Source of the DNA: Candidatus Nitrospira neomarina
GTDB taxonomy: Bacteria; Nitrospirota; Nitrospiria; Nitrospirales; UBA8639
Length of the DNA stretch: 64,000 bases
Direction of reading: 5' to 3'
Assembly (NCBI RefSeq): GCF_032051675.1
Contig: NZ_CP116968.1
Location: 124,001 to 188,000 of the forward strand
Under the pieces are notes generated by a model that was not told the origin of the DNA, searched no databases, and saw only the letters and a program-made list of their open reading frames with translations. Shown in pieces: positions 44,755 to 54,532 of this stretch. A program made the position numbers and the translations under genes. Each line of letters begins with the position of its first letter. The stretch's first letter is position 1.

Positions 44755-46611
44755 ATGCTTGATAAAAACCCGCAACGATTTTTGATCATTGACGACGATC
44801 CCGATGATGTAGAGCTGGCCAGTGAAGCTCTTTGGCAGAGGTGGCCCGACAGTATTATCGAAGGAGCCGCAACAGCGGAAGCAGGATTGGAAAAAGTCAG
44901 AGCTTCCTGCTGGTCATTGATTCTTTTAGATTACAAGCTTCCCGGAAAAAACGGACTGGAGGTACTCAAGGAGTTAAAACTTCTTTCTCCCGAGACCAGC
45001 ATCATCCTCCTCACGGGACATGGCGATGAAGCGACAGCGGTTCAGGTGATGCTGGCCGGTGCCGATTATTATCATCGAAAATCTACAGACTTCCTGGTTG
45101 ACCTTCCCGTCGTGGTTGGTGAGGTGCTGGAAAAGCGTCATTTGCGCCTCATGGTGAAGCATACGGATGAGCGCTATCATCGTCTCATTGCCAACATCAC
45201 CGACATCGTATTCGAATTGGATGCCGGGGGCTGCTTTCAATATGTGAGCCCCGCGGTATTCCACATACTTGGCTATTCCCCCGAAGATATGAAGGGATTC
45301 CCAGTCTCATACTATCTCCATCCCGAGGATCTTTCTCGTTATGCCCACTGGTTCAAAGAGGAGGGCATGAAAAGCCCGGGGCCCGCAGAATTCAACGCCC
45401 GTTTCATGCCCAAAGCCGGCGACGCCCGCGAGATCGAGATGAAAGCGACCGTCATTTATGATCAGCACAATCAGATTTCCGATATCGTGGGTATCGCACG
45501 GGATGTCACGGAACGTAAAAAGGCGGAAGCCTCACTGGCGCGACTCCACTATCAGTATGAACTTTTGTTGAACTCAGTTCACGATGGGATTTTTGGGGTT
45601 GATCTGGAGGGAAAGGCCACCTTGGTGAATCCGGCCGCCGCGCACATGCTTGGGTATTCGAGGGGCGAATTGCAAGGAAAAGCTACGCATCCCATTTTTC
45701 ACCATCACAAAGTTGATGGCGCTCCCTTCCCGGTTGAGGACTGTATTATCTATCAGGCCTTTCGGGACGGGAAGGTCCATCATGTATCGGAAGATGTATT
45801 CTGGAAAAAGGATGGGACGCATTTCTGGGTGGAATATACCAGCAATCCTATCTGCGAAAACGGCAGCATCGTGGGCGCCGTGGCCACATTCCGGGACATC
45901 ACGGAACGCAAAAAATCAGAGGAGCGTTTAAAGAAATCTCATGAACAATTACGCGATCTGGCTGCGCATCTGCAAACGGTCAGGGAAGAGGAGCGAACAC
46001 TGGTCGCTCGTGAAATTCACGATGAAATGGGTTCAGCGCTCACGTGCTTGAAAATGGACCTGGCCTGGATGGCCAAGAGAATCCCGCCGACTGATACCAG
46101 TGTGGGCTCAAAGCTTTCAACAAAAATGCGTTCGATGTCAACGCTCCTGGATGGTATGGTCCAATTGGTGCAGAAAATTGCGACAGAATTGCGCCCGGGA
46201 GTATTGGACGAGCTTGGCCTGGGGCCGGCCATTGAATGGCAAGCGAAGGAATTTCGGTCCCGGACCGGAGTCATCTGCGCATTGGATATTCATCCTGAGA
46301 GTCTGGTCGTCAGCGGTGATCGCGCCACAACGATCTTTCGAATCCTTCAGGAGATCTTGACCAATGTAACCCGTCATGCCAAGGCCACCAGGATCAGCAT
46401 CCAGATGAGGAAGTCTGGGGGGCACCTGGAATTGAAAGTTGCGGATAATGGTTGCGGCATTACTCCCCTGCAGATTTCCAGCCCTAAATCCCTGGGCCTG
46501 GTCGGCATGCGTGAGCGCGCTCTTCTTTGGGGTGGTGAGATGTCAATCATCGGTGACCCGGAGAAAGGCACAACGGCCATCCTACGGTTGCCGCTTCATT
46601 CTGAAGCGTAA
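44755..46611 (+). CDS. Receiver-PAS-PAS histidine kinase (NarL-type)
   Basis: 618 residues from ATG 44755 (AGAGG nine bases upstream; 44725 is in frame). The order is unusual: receiver first (about 8-125, IIDDDPDDVEL and ILLDYKLPGKNG), then two PAS domains (about 140-265 and 270-400), then HisKA_3 EERTLVAREIHDEMGSALTCLK and an ATPase domain with QEILTNVTRHA, DNGCGI and LGLVGMRERA. There are no membrane helices. It probably receives phosphate from another kinase and controls the NarL-type regulator 78 bases downstream. Confidence 0.9.
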   Translation: MLDKNPQRFLIIDDDPDDVELASEALWQRWPDSIIEGAATAEAGLEKVRASCWSLILLDYKLPGKNGLEVLKELKLLSPETSIILLTGHGDEATAVQVMLAGADYYHRKSTDFLVDLPVVVGEVLEKRHLRLMVKHTDERYHRLIANITDIVFELDAGGCFQYVSPAVFHILGYSPEDMKGFPVSYYLHPEDLSRYAHWFKEEGMKSPGPAEFNARFMPKAGDAREIEMKATVIYDQHNQISDIVGIARDVTERKKAEASLARLHYQYELLLNSVHDGIFGVDLEGKATLVNPAAAHMLGYSRGELQGKATHPIFHHHKVDGAPFPVEDCIIYQAFRDGKVHHVSEDVFWKKDGTHFWVEYTSNPICENGSIVGAVATFRDITERKKSEERLKKSHEQLRDLAAHLQTVREEERTLVAREIHDEMGSALTCLKMDLAWMAKRIPPTDTSVGSKLSTKMRSMSTLLDGMVQLVQKIATELRPGVLDELGLGPAIEWQAKEFRSRTGVICALDIHPESLVVSGDRATTIFRILQEILTNVTRHAKATRISIQMRKSGGHLELKVADNGCGITPLQISSPKSLGLVGMRERALLWGGEMSIIGDPEKGTTAILRLPLHSEA

Positions 46612-46689
46612 ACAGCATGGACGATATGGAGATCCACCCGTTGATCGTCCCTTATTCATGAATGTGGGTGACAGGTTTTGAGGAACGAT

Positions 46690-47322
46690 ATGGTAAAAAT
46701 TCTGGTTGCCGACGATCACGCCGTGGTTCGTCAAGGTGTCAAGCAAATTATCACCGACGATTTCGACCACGCGATCATAGGTGAAGCCTCCAATATCCAT
46801 GAGGTGCTTGACCTCGTGGGGAAACGAAAATGGGATATTGTGATCCTGGACATGACCATGCCAGGCCGAAGCGGCCTGGATGCGCTCAAGGATCTGAAAC
46901 AACTTCACCCTAAACTGCCGGTCCTGGTTTTAAGTATGCATCCGGAAGATCAATTCGCGGTGCGCGTGTTAAAGGCGGGTGCAGCAGGTTATCTGACGAA
47001 GGATAGTGCCGCAGAGGAATTGGTCACCGCGATTCAGAAAGTGTTGCAGGGCGGAAAGTATATCAGTTCCTCCCTCGCTGAAGTTTTAGCCATGTCTCTA
47101 TCAGATGACCTCGGAAGCCCACCCCACCTCACCCTGTCAGACCGGGAATATCAGATCCTCAGCTTGATTGCCTCAGGTAAGACTGCCCGGGATATTGCCG
47201 AGGAACTGTCCCTTGGTGCGAGCACCATCAGTACGTACCGCTCACGTATCCTTCAGAAGCTGAAAATGAAGAATAATGCGGAATTAACCCGGTACGCCTT
47301 TCAGCATCAGTTAGTCCCGTAA
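46690..47322 (+). CDS. NarL/FixJ-type DNA-binding response regulator
   Basis: 210 residues. Receiver with ADDHAVVRQG, Asp in IVILDMTMPGRSG and Lys in YLTKDSAAEEL. The C-terminal HTH reads LTLSDREYQILSLIASGKT, then ARDIAEELSLGASTISTYRSRILQKL. ATG 46690 has AGGA five bases upstream; TTG 46678 is in frame. Likely partner of the hybrid kinase before it. Confidence 0.92.
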   Translation: MVKILVADDHAVVRQGVKQIITDDFDHAIIGEASNIHEVLDLVGKRKWDIVILDMTMPGRSGLDALKDLKQLHPKLPVLVLSMHPEDQFAVRVLKAGAAGYLTKDSAAEELVTAIQKVLQGGKYISSSLAEVLAMSLSDDLGSPPHLTLSDREYQILSLIASGKTARDIAEELSLGASTISTYRSRILQKLKMKNNAELTRYAFQHQLVP

Positions 47323-47509
47323 TTCGACGGTCAGGCAGGGATTTTTGTTCCTGAGGGCATCGCCTCCGTCATTCCCGTCTCTGTAGTACAAACCACGACA
47401 ACGCAATCGTAAAAAATATGATTGGAAAATCATCGTATTGGTGATTGTGGCGCTTTTGTCACGTTGCTATACCTCTATCCACAGTAGGAAGACGATGAAG
47501 GAGTAAATC

Positions 47510-47728
47510 ATGCAAGGATCGTGTCTCCGATGTGGGGGATGGATGATCGAGACCTTTGTTGAAGGTGAAGCGGTGTGTCGGGATGATCCGGGGGGTATTT
47601 GGAAATGTGTGAATTGCGGCGAGGTGATTGATTCGCAGATTCTCGCTAATCGCCAGACCGGGAGTCACAGGCAAAGCGAAATCTCTCTACGGAGGCATGG
47701 TTCTGCCACTCTCAGTCGAGTCAGTTGA
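47510..47728 (+). CDS. Small zinc-ribbon-like protein
   Basis: 72 residues. CLRCGG near the start and CVNCGE at about 36-41 form a CxxC-CxxC zinc ribbon, as in many small Nitrospira-type proteins between such genes. AAGGAG lies before the ATG. Role unknown. Confidence 0.65.
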   Translation: MQGSCLRCGGWMIETFVEGEAVCRDDPGGIWKCVNCGEVIDSQILANRQTGSHRQSEISLRRHGSATLSRVS

Positions 47729-47818
47729 TCAATCTATGGAAAAGACGTGTGTGTCAGGCGCACCAGGAAGTTGTCGGGTTTGTAACGGTGCCGTCTGGTG
47801 CCAGACGAGGAGGATGTC

Positions 47819-48814
47819 GTGAAGGATTCACAAAGACAGCATGACGGGGTCTGGTCGATTGTGTTGGCGGGAGGTAATGGGGAACGGCTTAAGCCTGCAA
47901 TCTCTCAATGGTTTGGCAATCAACACCCGAAGCAATATTGCACGTTTGTGGGGACACGTTCCATGTTGCAACACACCATAGACCGTGCCGATCGCTTGGG
48001 GGCATCAGACCGTCGGGTGACGGTGATCGCACAGGCCCATCAACATCTGGCGTGGGAACAAATGGAAAACCGATCATCCGGCACCGTCATCAGTCAACCC
48101 CTCAATCGTGATACCGGTCCCGGGATCTTTCTCCCGCTCACCCATGTCCGTGCGCGTGACGCGAAAGCTACGGTGGTGATTTATCCGTCGGATCATTTTG
48201 TGTGTCCCGAGGGGCGATTTTTGGACATCGTAGGGCGAGCTGTTTCGGCAACGGAATGGTTAACGGACCGGCTTGTGATGCTCGGGGTTCCACCTGACCG
48301 GCCGGAAACGGATTATGGGTGTATTGAACTGGGAAAGGAGCTTGGGTGGGCCTCCGGTCACCAGATCCGGGGTGTGAAATCATTTATAGAAAAACCCTCT
48401 TCTTTCGTCACTCTGACCAAAAGCCGGTCAGGCATGTGCTGGAACACGCTGGTGTTTGCCGCCAAAGTGGAAACGCTGTGGAAGTTGGGATGGCAGTGTA
48501 TTCCTGAAATGATGCCGTTATTTGAAAGGTTGGGCCACGCGATTGGCACCTCATATGAAGGAACCGTGTTGGAATCGATCTATGGCGTGATGCCTGCCTG
48601 GAATTTCTCTTCACTCCTGCTTTCCCGTGCGACAGCCAATCTTGCCGTGCTCCAAATGGCCGGGGTGTCATGGAGTGATTGGGGAAGTCCGGAACGGATT
48701 GCAGAGGATATTCATCGATTTGGGCTGCAGCCGACTTTTTCTTTGGAAAATGAGAGCCAAATGAGGAAATCTCGACGGTTAGATATTCAGCCGGCCAACG
48801 CCTTCCAACCCTGA
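47819..48814 (+). CDS. Mannose-1-phosphate guanylyltransferase-like nucleotidyltransferase
   Basis: 331 residues. The N-terminal signature is WSIVLAGGNGERLKP, followed by HPKQYCTFVGTRSMLQHTIDRA, QPLNRDTGPGI and VVIYPSDHFV, all typical of mannose-1-phosphate guanylyltransferases; FIEKP is also present. It would make a GDP-sugar for polysaccharide synthesis. The C-terminal part departs from the standard family. GTG 47819 has AGGAGG five bases upstream; 47798 is in frame. Confidence 0.75.
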   Translation: MKDSQRQHDGVWSIVLAGGNGERLKPAISQWFGNQHPKQYCTFVGTRSMLQHTIDRADRLGASDRRVTVIAQAHQHLAWEQMENRSSGTVISQPLNRDTGPGIFLPLTHVRARDAKATVVIYPSDHFVCPEGRFLDIVGRAVSATEWLTDRLVMLGVPPDRPETDYGCIELGKELGWASGHQIRGVKSFIEKPSSFVTLTKSRSGMCWNTLVFAAKVETLWKLGWQCIPEMMPLFERLGHAIGTSYEGTVLESIYGVMPAWNFSSLLLSRATANLAVLQMAGVSWSDWGSPERIAEDIHRFGLQPTFSLENESQMRKSRRLDIQPANAFQP

Positions 48815-48911
48815 TGAAGTGATTGGTCAACATGAATCAACAGGAAAGATCGACGATTTGGCTCTGAGGCTCAATTAGAAAACGTCCCTGTTTTCAAGAG
48901 AAGGAAATCTG

Positions 48912-49085
48912 ATGAATCAACTGGGTTCACTAGAAACAGGCAACTCCGTAACAATGAAAGAAGAGGCGCTGCCTGATAATCAGCAGCAATCAAGAGAATA
49001 TTCTCATGCCATTCCGTCAGACAATGGTAGGGGAAAGGTTCCGAAGCGGTTCTTAATTAAACGACATGGCAGAGCGGGAACATGA
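48912..49085 (+). CDS. Possible small protein, unknown
   Basis: 57 residues, polar and acidic at the start, basic at the end (KVPKRFLIKRHGRAG). AAGGA precedes ATG 48912 by six bases. No family is recognised. It is included because it has a good ribosome binding site and fills a gap between real genes. Confidence 0.4.
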   Translation: MNQLGSLETGNSVTMKEEALPDNQQQSREYSHAIPSDNGRGKVPKRFLIKRHGRAGT

Positions 49086-49317
49086 TCGTTCGAGCGCAGG
49101 GTGATGGTCTGACTCCATGACGGAGTCACGCTGTTGCTGTCGACTCTTGCGAAAAATTGGACAAACGTGAAGGGCATTATTGCTGTTGCCCCCCTTAGGA
49201 CAGAGGTCAGAGCGAATGATGGCGAAAATCCTGCGGCAGGGAGTTCATGCCGCTTATCACGACATGATGGGCTCCAATACACAAACTCGGTAATCGAATG
49301 GAATGGGGGTCGTGAAG

Positions 49318-49767
49318 ATGTCTGAGCAAATTCTGGTTGTTGATGACGAGACAAGCAGTGCGCGAATCATAGCCGATGCGATTGCCTGGTTGGGATTTTC
49401 CGTGGTGACTGCCTCCAATGGGCGTGAAGGGCTCACTGTGCTTGGTACCACGCCATTCGATGGCATTTTGCTGGATTTGGAGATGCCGGTCATGAATGGG
49501 TGGACCATGCTGGATGAACTGCGATGGCAGGGCTACGACGTTCCGGTCATTGTCATGTCTCAAGAAAGTAATCAAACGAAACTCCGGGATTTACTTCATG
49601 AGGGTGCCCAGGATTTTTTGGTGAAACCATTCAATCCCTATCTCTTGCTGCAGAAATCACTTCGTCATTTTTCGTGTCGAACGTCACTGGAGAAAACACC
49701 GGTCCGGGAAAACAATGGTGCCTGGCAAGCCGGTCTCTATCAAGCAAAAGGAATCCTTGTCGCATAG
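49318..49767 (+). CDS. Single-domain response regulator
   Basis: 149 residues, receiver with ILVVDDETSSARIIADAI, phospho-acceptor Asp in GILLDLEMPVMNGW and Lys in FLVKPFNPY, plus a short C-terminal tail. ATG 49318 follows GGGGG; 49303 is in frame. No kinase is adjacent. Confidence 0.88.
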   Translation: MSEQILVVDDETSSARIIADAIAWLGFSVVTASNGREGLTVLGTTPFDGILLDLEMPVMNGWTMLDELRWQGYDVPVIVMSQESNQTKLRDLLHEGAQDFLVKPFNPYLLLQKSLRHFSCRTSLEKTPVRENNGAWQAGLYQAKGILVA

Positions 49768-49913
49768 TGAGGGTTTTGATTTTTGTCAGAAAACATGGGA
49801 TTGGAAGTGGATCTCATTCGCATGCGTGATCATGTCTTTGGCCTTGGCATTCCCCGTGTTCTTTTCTCACGTGATGTCAATTGCTCTAACCGCAACCTTT
49901 TAGGAGGAATGGT

Positions 49914-50198
49914 ATGAATTTGAAAATGTTTGTGGGTGGATTGCCGTTTGCTATGACGGACGCTCAATTACGCGAGCTGTTCGCTCCTTACGGCGTGGTA
50001 AAGTCCGCTCAGGTGATCATGGACAAAATGACAGGGAGGTCTCGTGGCTTTGGCTTTGTGGAGATGTCTACGGACGAGGAGGTGCAGGCAGCGATTGCCG
50101 CTTGGAATGATAAGGTGTATGAGGGGAGGACCTTGCTCGTGAATGAGGCGAAGCCTCGGATGGCTCGCACAGGCAGTGGCTCCGCTCCCCGGTGGTAA
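49914..50198 (+). CDS. RRM-type RNA-binding protein
   Basis: 94 residues: a single RNA recognition motif with RNP2 MFVGGLP and RNP1 RSRGFGFVEM, followed by a short basic tail. Such proteins bind single-stranded RNA and are often cold-induced in cyanobacteria and other bacteria. TAGGAGGAATGGT precedes the ATG. A 7-bp hairpin (GCCAACA/TGTTGGC at 50266-50282) lies just downstream. Confidence 0.93.
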   Translation: MNLKMFVGGLPFAMTDAQLRELFAPYGVVKSAQVIMDKMTGRSRGFGFVEMSTDEEVQAAIAAWNDKVYEGRTLLVNEAKPRMARTGSGSAPRW

Positions 50199-50340
50199 GG
50201 TCGGTCATACGTGTACTGTGACCGTGGGAGTCAACAGCGTAGAGATCCGGACCCGACCCGACTAAGCCAACAACGTGTTGGCGGGCGAAATAGAAATTCA
50301 TGGTGAACTTATGGCAAGCATACACACATAAAGGAGAGTT

Positions 50341-50730
50341 ATGAGATCTCAAAAATCTGACAATGAAGAGAGTCCGTCAAAGGGATCGGCATCCCGACTT
50401 CCCAAATCCAAGATGGCGGTTCCCACGACGAAACCCAAATCCGGGAATAAAGGGAAATCACACTCGTTGGGCCAACCGGTTGAACCGCAGAATGGCGCAG
50501 GCACCATGCACTTCCCGACAGAACAATCTGTTGGCCCTTCAGAATGGGAATTGCAGGAACGAATTGCCAAGCGCTCCTATGAATTGTATGAACAACGAGG
50601 GGGCCAACATGGCAATGATCAAGCGGACTGGTTTCAGGCGGCAAAAGAGGTCTTGACTCTGAATGGCGTGGGGGAAAAGGAATGGTTTGAGAGAGAAAAA
50701 TCCGGCTCTAGGGTCAACAGGGCGCGTTGA
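50341..50730 (+). CDS. DUF2934 domain protein
   Basis: 129 residues. The first 70 or so are low-complexity and basic. The C-terminal part reads IAKRSYELYEQRGGQHGNDQADWFQA, the DUF2934 signature. Role unknown. The start has AAAGGAGAG upstream. Confidence 0.8.
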   Translation: MRSQKSDNEESPSKGSASRLPKSKMAVPTTKPKSGNKGKSHSLGQPVEPQNGAGTMHFPTEQSVGPSEWELQERIAKRSYELYEQRGGQHGNDQADWFQAAKEVLTLNGVGEKEWFEREKSGSRVNRAR

Positions 50731-50841
50731 AGAATAGCGGATAACCTATCGATGGAACGGGTTTTGGGAGTGTGAGCCGGTTCAATGTCCAGGGTGATGA
50801 AGCGGCTTCCCTTCTTCACGGAGATCCCTTGGATACTCGGT

Positions 50842-51138
50842 TCATTGCCCCGGACATGCAGAGGTCGACATGGTGGCCATCTTGTTGATGAGTCGGATTG
50901 ACTGCTCGCACTGACAGGTTTCTTTCAGCCGTTCCATCATGTCTTCTGGCACTTGCACCTGAAGCGGGCTTGTTTGCCCAACTCCCCCTTGGGCAGAACC
51001 TCCGTGTTCAGCTTGTCTAACTTCTATGGCAGGGTCTTGCCTTCCTCTCCCCCACGAGAAGCCTTGGCCCTCACATGCGTCACATCCCCCAACGATGAAT
51101 ACTTTTCTTATCGATCTGCAAGGGTTGAGCGGATTCAA
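50842..51138 (-). pseudogene. Possible decayed gene on the minus strand
   Basis: The minus-strand frame ending at 50842 reads VQVPEDMMERLKETCQCEQ and then IRLINKMATMSTSACPGQ, which looks like coding text. Upstream another frame reads KLDKLNTEVLPKGELGK. A frame change between the two suggests a broken gene. No family is recognised; the rest of 50731-51476 holds nothing else supported. Confidence 0.3.
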
Positions 51139-51476
51139 TATTGTGGTAAACGGATGAGAGGATTAATGCATGTGTAGACAGGGAGTGACAAGGCTGTGGT
51201 CCGGCCTAGGCCAGAACAAGGTCAATCCCCAAACCCATTAAGCGGCCCGAGGTTTTTTCAAATGGCGCAGGGTTAACGAATCAGAAAAGTCCTCGATGAA
51301 TTGGAGGAGCAGGTGATAGGAATGGGTGGATGGGGAGGTCAATGGTGCAGAAGGCAGTAGAAAGTTCGACAAATCCCCCTATTTTTCAACAGGCCCAAAA
51401 AAACCGTGAGCCGGCCTTCAGTCGGGTCGGTCATCAGGGTAGTGGATTGGGTCGTTTACCAAGAGGGGGTGACCTG

Positions 51477-51845
51477 ATGTCCAAAAAAACACTGATTGTT
51501 GATGATGATGAGATGAGTCGCCGATTGCTCAGGCTGGTCCTGGAATATGATGGATGCCATTGCGTGGAGGCGGAGAATGGGGCTATGGGGTTGTCTTTAA
51601 TTGAATCGCAGCCTTTTGACATTATTATTCTTGATAATGCCATGCCCGTCATGACAGGCATGGAGTTTTTGAACCGATTACAACTACGACCACAAAGTCA
51701 GGATGTCCCGGTCATTATGGTTACAGGATTGCTCAACGCAGAAATCCGCGATAAAGCCATCCGCTTAGGCGTCTATGCCATCATTGGCAAGCCGTATGAT
51801 TTTGGGGAGTTGCGCTCCATGGTCGCCCAGCTGTTGTGCTCTTAG
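51477..51845 (+). CDS. Single-domain response regulator
   Basis: 122 residues, receiver only. TLIVDDDEMSRRLLRLVL, phospho-acceptor Asp in IIILDNAMPVMTGMEFL, and Lys in AIIGKPYDFGEL. ATG 51477 is chosen over the frame start at 51330 because GAGGGGGT precedes it and the fold begins there. It is not next to a kinase. Confidence 0.9.
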   Translation: MSKKTLIVDDDEMSRRLLRLVLEYDGCHCVEAENGAMGLSLIESQPFDIIILDNAMPVMTGMEFLNRLQLRPQSQDVPVIMVTGLLNAEIRDKAIRLGVYAIIGKPYDFGELRSMVAQLLCS

Positions 51846-52029
51846 CCTGCTTCGTCACAACCTCTTGAATTTTTGTCGAAAAAAGCCGGGCACCTATGGC
51901 CTTTATGATGTAGGCCATGGATGAAAGATTCCCCCAGTCCTTCCCCTGAATATTGACCCGTATTGTGATGTTCCGACAACCTGTTCAACGCATCACAAGA
52001 TCCATCTCCCGCCTGCTAATGCAGACGTC

Positions 52030-52066
52030 TTGCTTTTTTTTAATATGTCCATTATTCTAGACATAT
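52030..52066 (+). promoter_or_regulatory. arsR promoter and ArsR operator, leaderless arrangement
   Basis: -35 TTGCTT at 52030-52035, 17-base spacer, -10 TATTCT at 52053-52058. Transcription should begin at about 52065, the A of the arsR ATG, and no ribosome binding site precedes it. An inverted repeat (ATATGTC at 52043-52049, GACATAT at 52060-52066) spans the -10 box and start codon and is a good ArsR operator. Confidence 0.65.
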
Positions 52067-52442
52067 GGAAATTAATGACGCTCTTCTGGCTTTTAATGCT
52101 TTATCTCAGGAAACGCGGCTACGAGTCTTTCGTCTGCTGGTGGAATATGGTCTGGCAGGGGTACCCGCCGGGACGTTGAGCGAGGCCCTGGCCATTCCTC
52201 ATAACACCCTCTCCTTTCACCTATCGCACATGAGCAATGCGGGACTGGTCCGTTCTCACCGAAAAGGCCGATCAATTATTTACAGCGCCAACTTTGATTT
52301 TTTTACCGATCTGATTCGCTATATGGTCAAAGACTGCTGCCGCGAGGATATGGCCAGTATCCGGGACAATAAGAAAAAGAAGTGCAGCATTATTGAACTC
52401 TCGAATTGTTGCCAACCCACTCACAAGGAGGCTCATTCATGA
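52065..52442 (+). CDS. arsR: ArsR-family arsenic-responsive repressor
   Basis: 125 residues. Winged HTH with FNALSQETRLRVFRLLVEYGL, then IPHNTLSFHLSHMSNAGLV and SHRKGRSIIYSANF. Cysteine pairs occur at KDCCRED and SNCCQPT near the C-terminus, probable As(III) ligands. It should repress this operon and release DNA when arsenite binds. Its TGA overlaps the arsI ATG. Confidence 0.93.
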   Translation: MEINDALLAFNALSQETRLRVFRLLVEYGLAGVPAGTLSEALAIPHNTLSFHLSHMSNAGLVRSHRKGRSIIYSANFDFFTDLIRYMVKDCCREDMASIRDNKKKKCSIIELSNCCQPTHKEAHS

Positions 52443-52918
52443 AACGTCTTCATATCCATATCGGCGTCGAACAGTTGGAAGACGCCATCGGGTTTTACAG
52501 CAAGCTGTTTGGAGCGGAACCGGTTAAACGCAAACCGGACTATGCCAAATGGATGCTTGACGATCCCTGCGTCAATCTGGCCGTCTCCACCCGGTCATCC
52601 ACGAAAGGCGTGGATCACCTGGGCATTCAGGTTGAGGAGAAACAGGAGTTGGACGAGATCAGGCAACGATTTCAAGCCGGGAATCTCGCGGTAGCCGAGG
52701 AAGGCGAGACTCTGTGTTGTTATGCTAAATCGGATAAATCCTGGGTAGTGGATCCTGCCGGAGTCCCGTGGGAAGCCTACCATACGATGGAAGACGCGGA
52801 AATTTTTTCAACTCATTCGGCGAACACGGATTCTGCCTGTTGCGAACCGTCCTTTCTGGCGAGTCCCGAGGCGAACATGCCGGTACAGGAATCCAGCGGC
52901 TGCTGTACCAATGTCTGA
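52439..52918 (+). CDS. arsI: ArsI-type C-As lyase (glyoxalase fold)
   Basis: 159 residues. Vicinal-oxygen-chelate fold: MKRLHIHIGVEQLEDAIGFYSKLFGAEP with metal-ligand His, GVDHLGIQVEE with a second His, and a vicinal pair in LCCYAKSDKSW. This pair binds trivalent organoarsenicals whose C-As bond ArsI breaks, yielding As(III). A Cys-rich tail ([14 protein letters not shown]) may bind more metal. AAGGAG precedes the start, and the gene is coupled to arsR and overlaps arsC by eight bases. Confidence 0.88.
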   Translation: MKRLHIHIGVEQLEDAIGFYSKLFGAEPVKRKPDYAKWMLDDPCVNLAVSTRSSTKGVDHLGIQVEEKQELDEIRQRFQAGNLAVAEEGETLCCYAKSDKSWVVDPAGVPWEAYHTMEDAEIFSTHSANTDSACCEPSFLASPEANMPVQESSGCCTNV

Positions 52919-53333
52919 TGAAGCCATAAAAGTTCTGGTTCTCTGTACAGGTAATTCGTGCCGCTCCATCATGGCCGAAGCCCTCATTAACCACATGGGC
53001 GAGGGACGATATCGGGCGTGGAGTGCAGGAAGTCATCCGGCCAAATACGTCCATCCGGGTTCCGTCTCGACCTTGAAACGGCATGGAATTGATCCCGGCC
53101 AGCCGTACAGCAAATCATGGGATGACATGGTTTCACAGCCTTTTGACCTGGTCATCACGGTCTGCGATCAAGCGGCCGGAGAAGCCTGCCCGATCTTTTC
53201 CGGTCACCCGCGTAAGCTGCATTGGAGTATTCCTGATCCGGGCAGGGTGATCGGTACGAAAGAAGAAATTAACGCCGCCTTTGACCAGACCTTTTTCCTG
53301 CTCAAGTCACGAATCGAAGAGGTCCTGTCATGA
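52911..53333 (+). CDS. arsC: Thioredoxin-coupled arsenate reductase (LMW phosphatase type)
   Basis: 140 residues. The P-loop [10 protein letters not shown] (Cys12 to Ser19) is the LMW-PTPase active site. [13 protein letters not shown] holds two further cysteines of the redox relay. It reduces As(V) to As(III) for export by Acr3. The gene overlaps arsI and acr3. Confidence 0.93.
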   Translation: MSDEAIKVLVLCTGNSCRSIMAEALINHMGEGRYRAWSAGSHPAKYVHPGSVSTLKRHGIDPGQPYSKSWDDMVSQPFDLVITVCDQAAGEACPIFSGHPRKLHWSIPDPGRVIGTKEEINAAFDQTFFLLKSRIEEVLS

Positions 53334-54400
53334 CCGCGTCCGCCCCACGCCGTTTATCATTTCTCGACCGCTATCTCACGGGGTGGATCCTCCTCGCCAT
53401 GGTAGCCGGCGTCACAATCGGCTCGGTTTTCACCGGGGCACCGGCATGGGTGAATAGCCTTACCCTTGGTACCACCAACATTCCTATCGCCATTGGCCTC
53501 ATGCTCATGATGTATCCCCCGCTGGCTCGTGTGAAGTACGAAGAGCTGCCCTTGATCTTTCGTGATTGGAAAATTCTCCTCCTGTCGCTGGTGCAAAATT
53601 GGATTATCGGCCCCTTGCTCATGTTTGGGCTGGCCGTGATATTCCTCCACGATTCACCCGAATATCTGACCGGGCTCATCCTCATCGGGCTGGCGCGGTG
53701 CATTGCCATGGTGCTGGTCTGGAATCAACTCGCCGAAGGCGACAACCAATATGTGGCGGCCCTGGTGGCCTTCAACAGCCTCTTTCAATTGATCTTCTTC
53801 AGTGGATTGGCCTGGTTCTATTTGGACATCCTGCCTGCGGTATTAGGTCTGGCTGTGGAAGTCGTCGACGTCAGCTTTCAGACCATTGCCGAAAGTGTCT
53901 TCATCTATCTGGGCATTCCCTTTGTGTTCGGATTCCTTTCCCGCTGGATCGGGATCAGGCAAAAAGGCCGCGAGTGGTATGAACGGGGGTTTCTCCCGAA
54001 GATTGCTCCTCTTACGCTGATGGCACTGCTGTTCACGATCTTTGCCATGTTTACGCTCAAAGGCGGCATGGTGCTCAGTCTCCCCGGGGATGTGGTTCGC
54101 ATTGCTCTACCACTCATTCTCTACTTCGTCATCATGTTTCTTGTCAGCTTTAGTATGGGCAAACTCATCGGGGCCGGTTATGGCAAAACCACGGCGACCT
54201 CCTTCACGGCAGCCAGCAATAATTTTGAACTGGCCATCGCCGTGGCCATCGCTGCATTCGGCCTGGGATCGTCCGTTGCGTTTGCCACGGTCATCGGACC
54301 TTTAGTTGAAGTGCCGGTACTCTTAGCTCTCGTCCATGTCGCGTTCTGGTTAAAAAAGAAATGGTTTGCCCGAGACCAGGTCTCCGTTCTCCTTCCCTGA
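53330..54400 (+). CDS. acr3: Acr3 arsenite efflux permease
   Basis: 356 residues, ten membrane helices. Acr3 marks are present: [21 protein letters not shown] with the arsenite-handling Cys, and [18 protein letters not shown]. It exports As(OH)3 with the proton gradient. It overlaps arsC by four bases, so all four ars genes are one operon. Confidence 0.95.
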   Translation: MTASAPRRLSFLDRYLTGWILLAMVAGVTIGSVFTGAPAWVNSLTLGTTNIPIAIGLMLMMYPPLARVKYEELPLIFRDWKILLLSLVQNWIIGPLLMFGLAVIFLHDSPEYLTGLILIGLARCIAMVLVWNQLAEGDNQYVAALVAFNSLFQLIFFSGLAWFYLDILPAVLGLAVEVVDVSFQTIAESVFIYLGIPFVFGFLSRWIGIRQKGREWYERGFLPKIAPLTLMALLFTIFAMFTLKGGMVLSLPGDVVRIALPLILYFVIMFLVSFSMGKLIGAGYGKTTATSFTAASNNFELAIAVAIAAFGLGSSVAFATVIGPLVEVPVLLALVHVAFWLKKKWFARDQVSVLLP

Positions 54401-54532
54401 GCCATCAAGTCCATACGGCCTGTCCGGCCATTCGTTGATTGCCTAATAATTTCAGACATGCCAACATATGCACATCCGTATGCAGATGAGACTCTGGAAC
54501 GCGTCATCGAGGGTCATCCAAAGAGGAGAACC

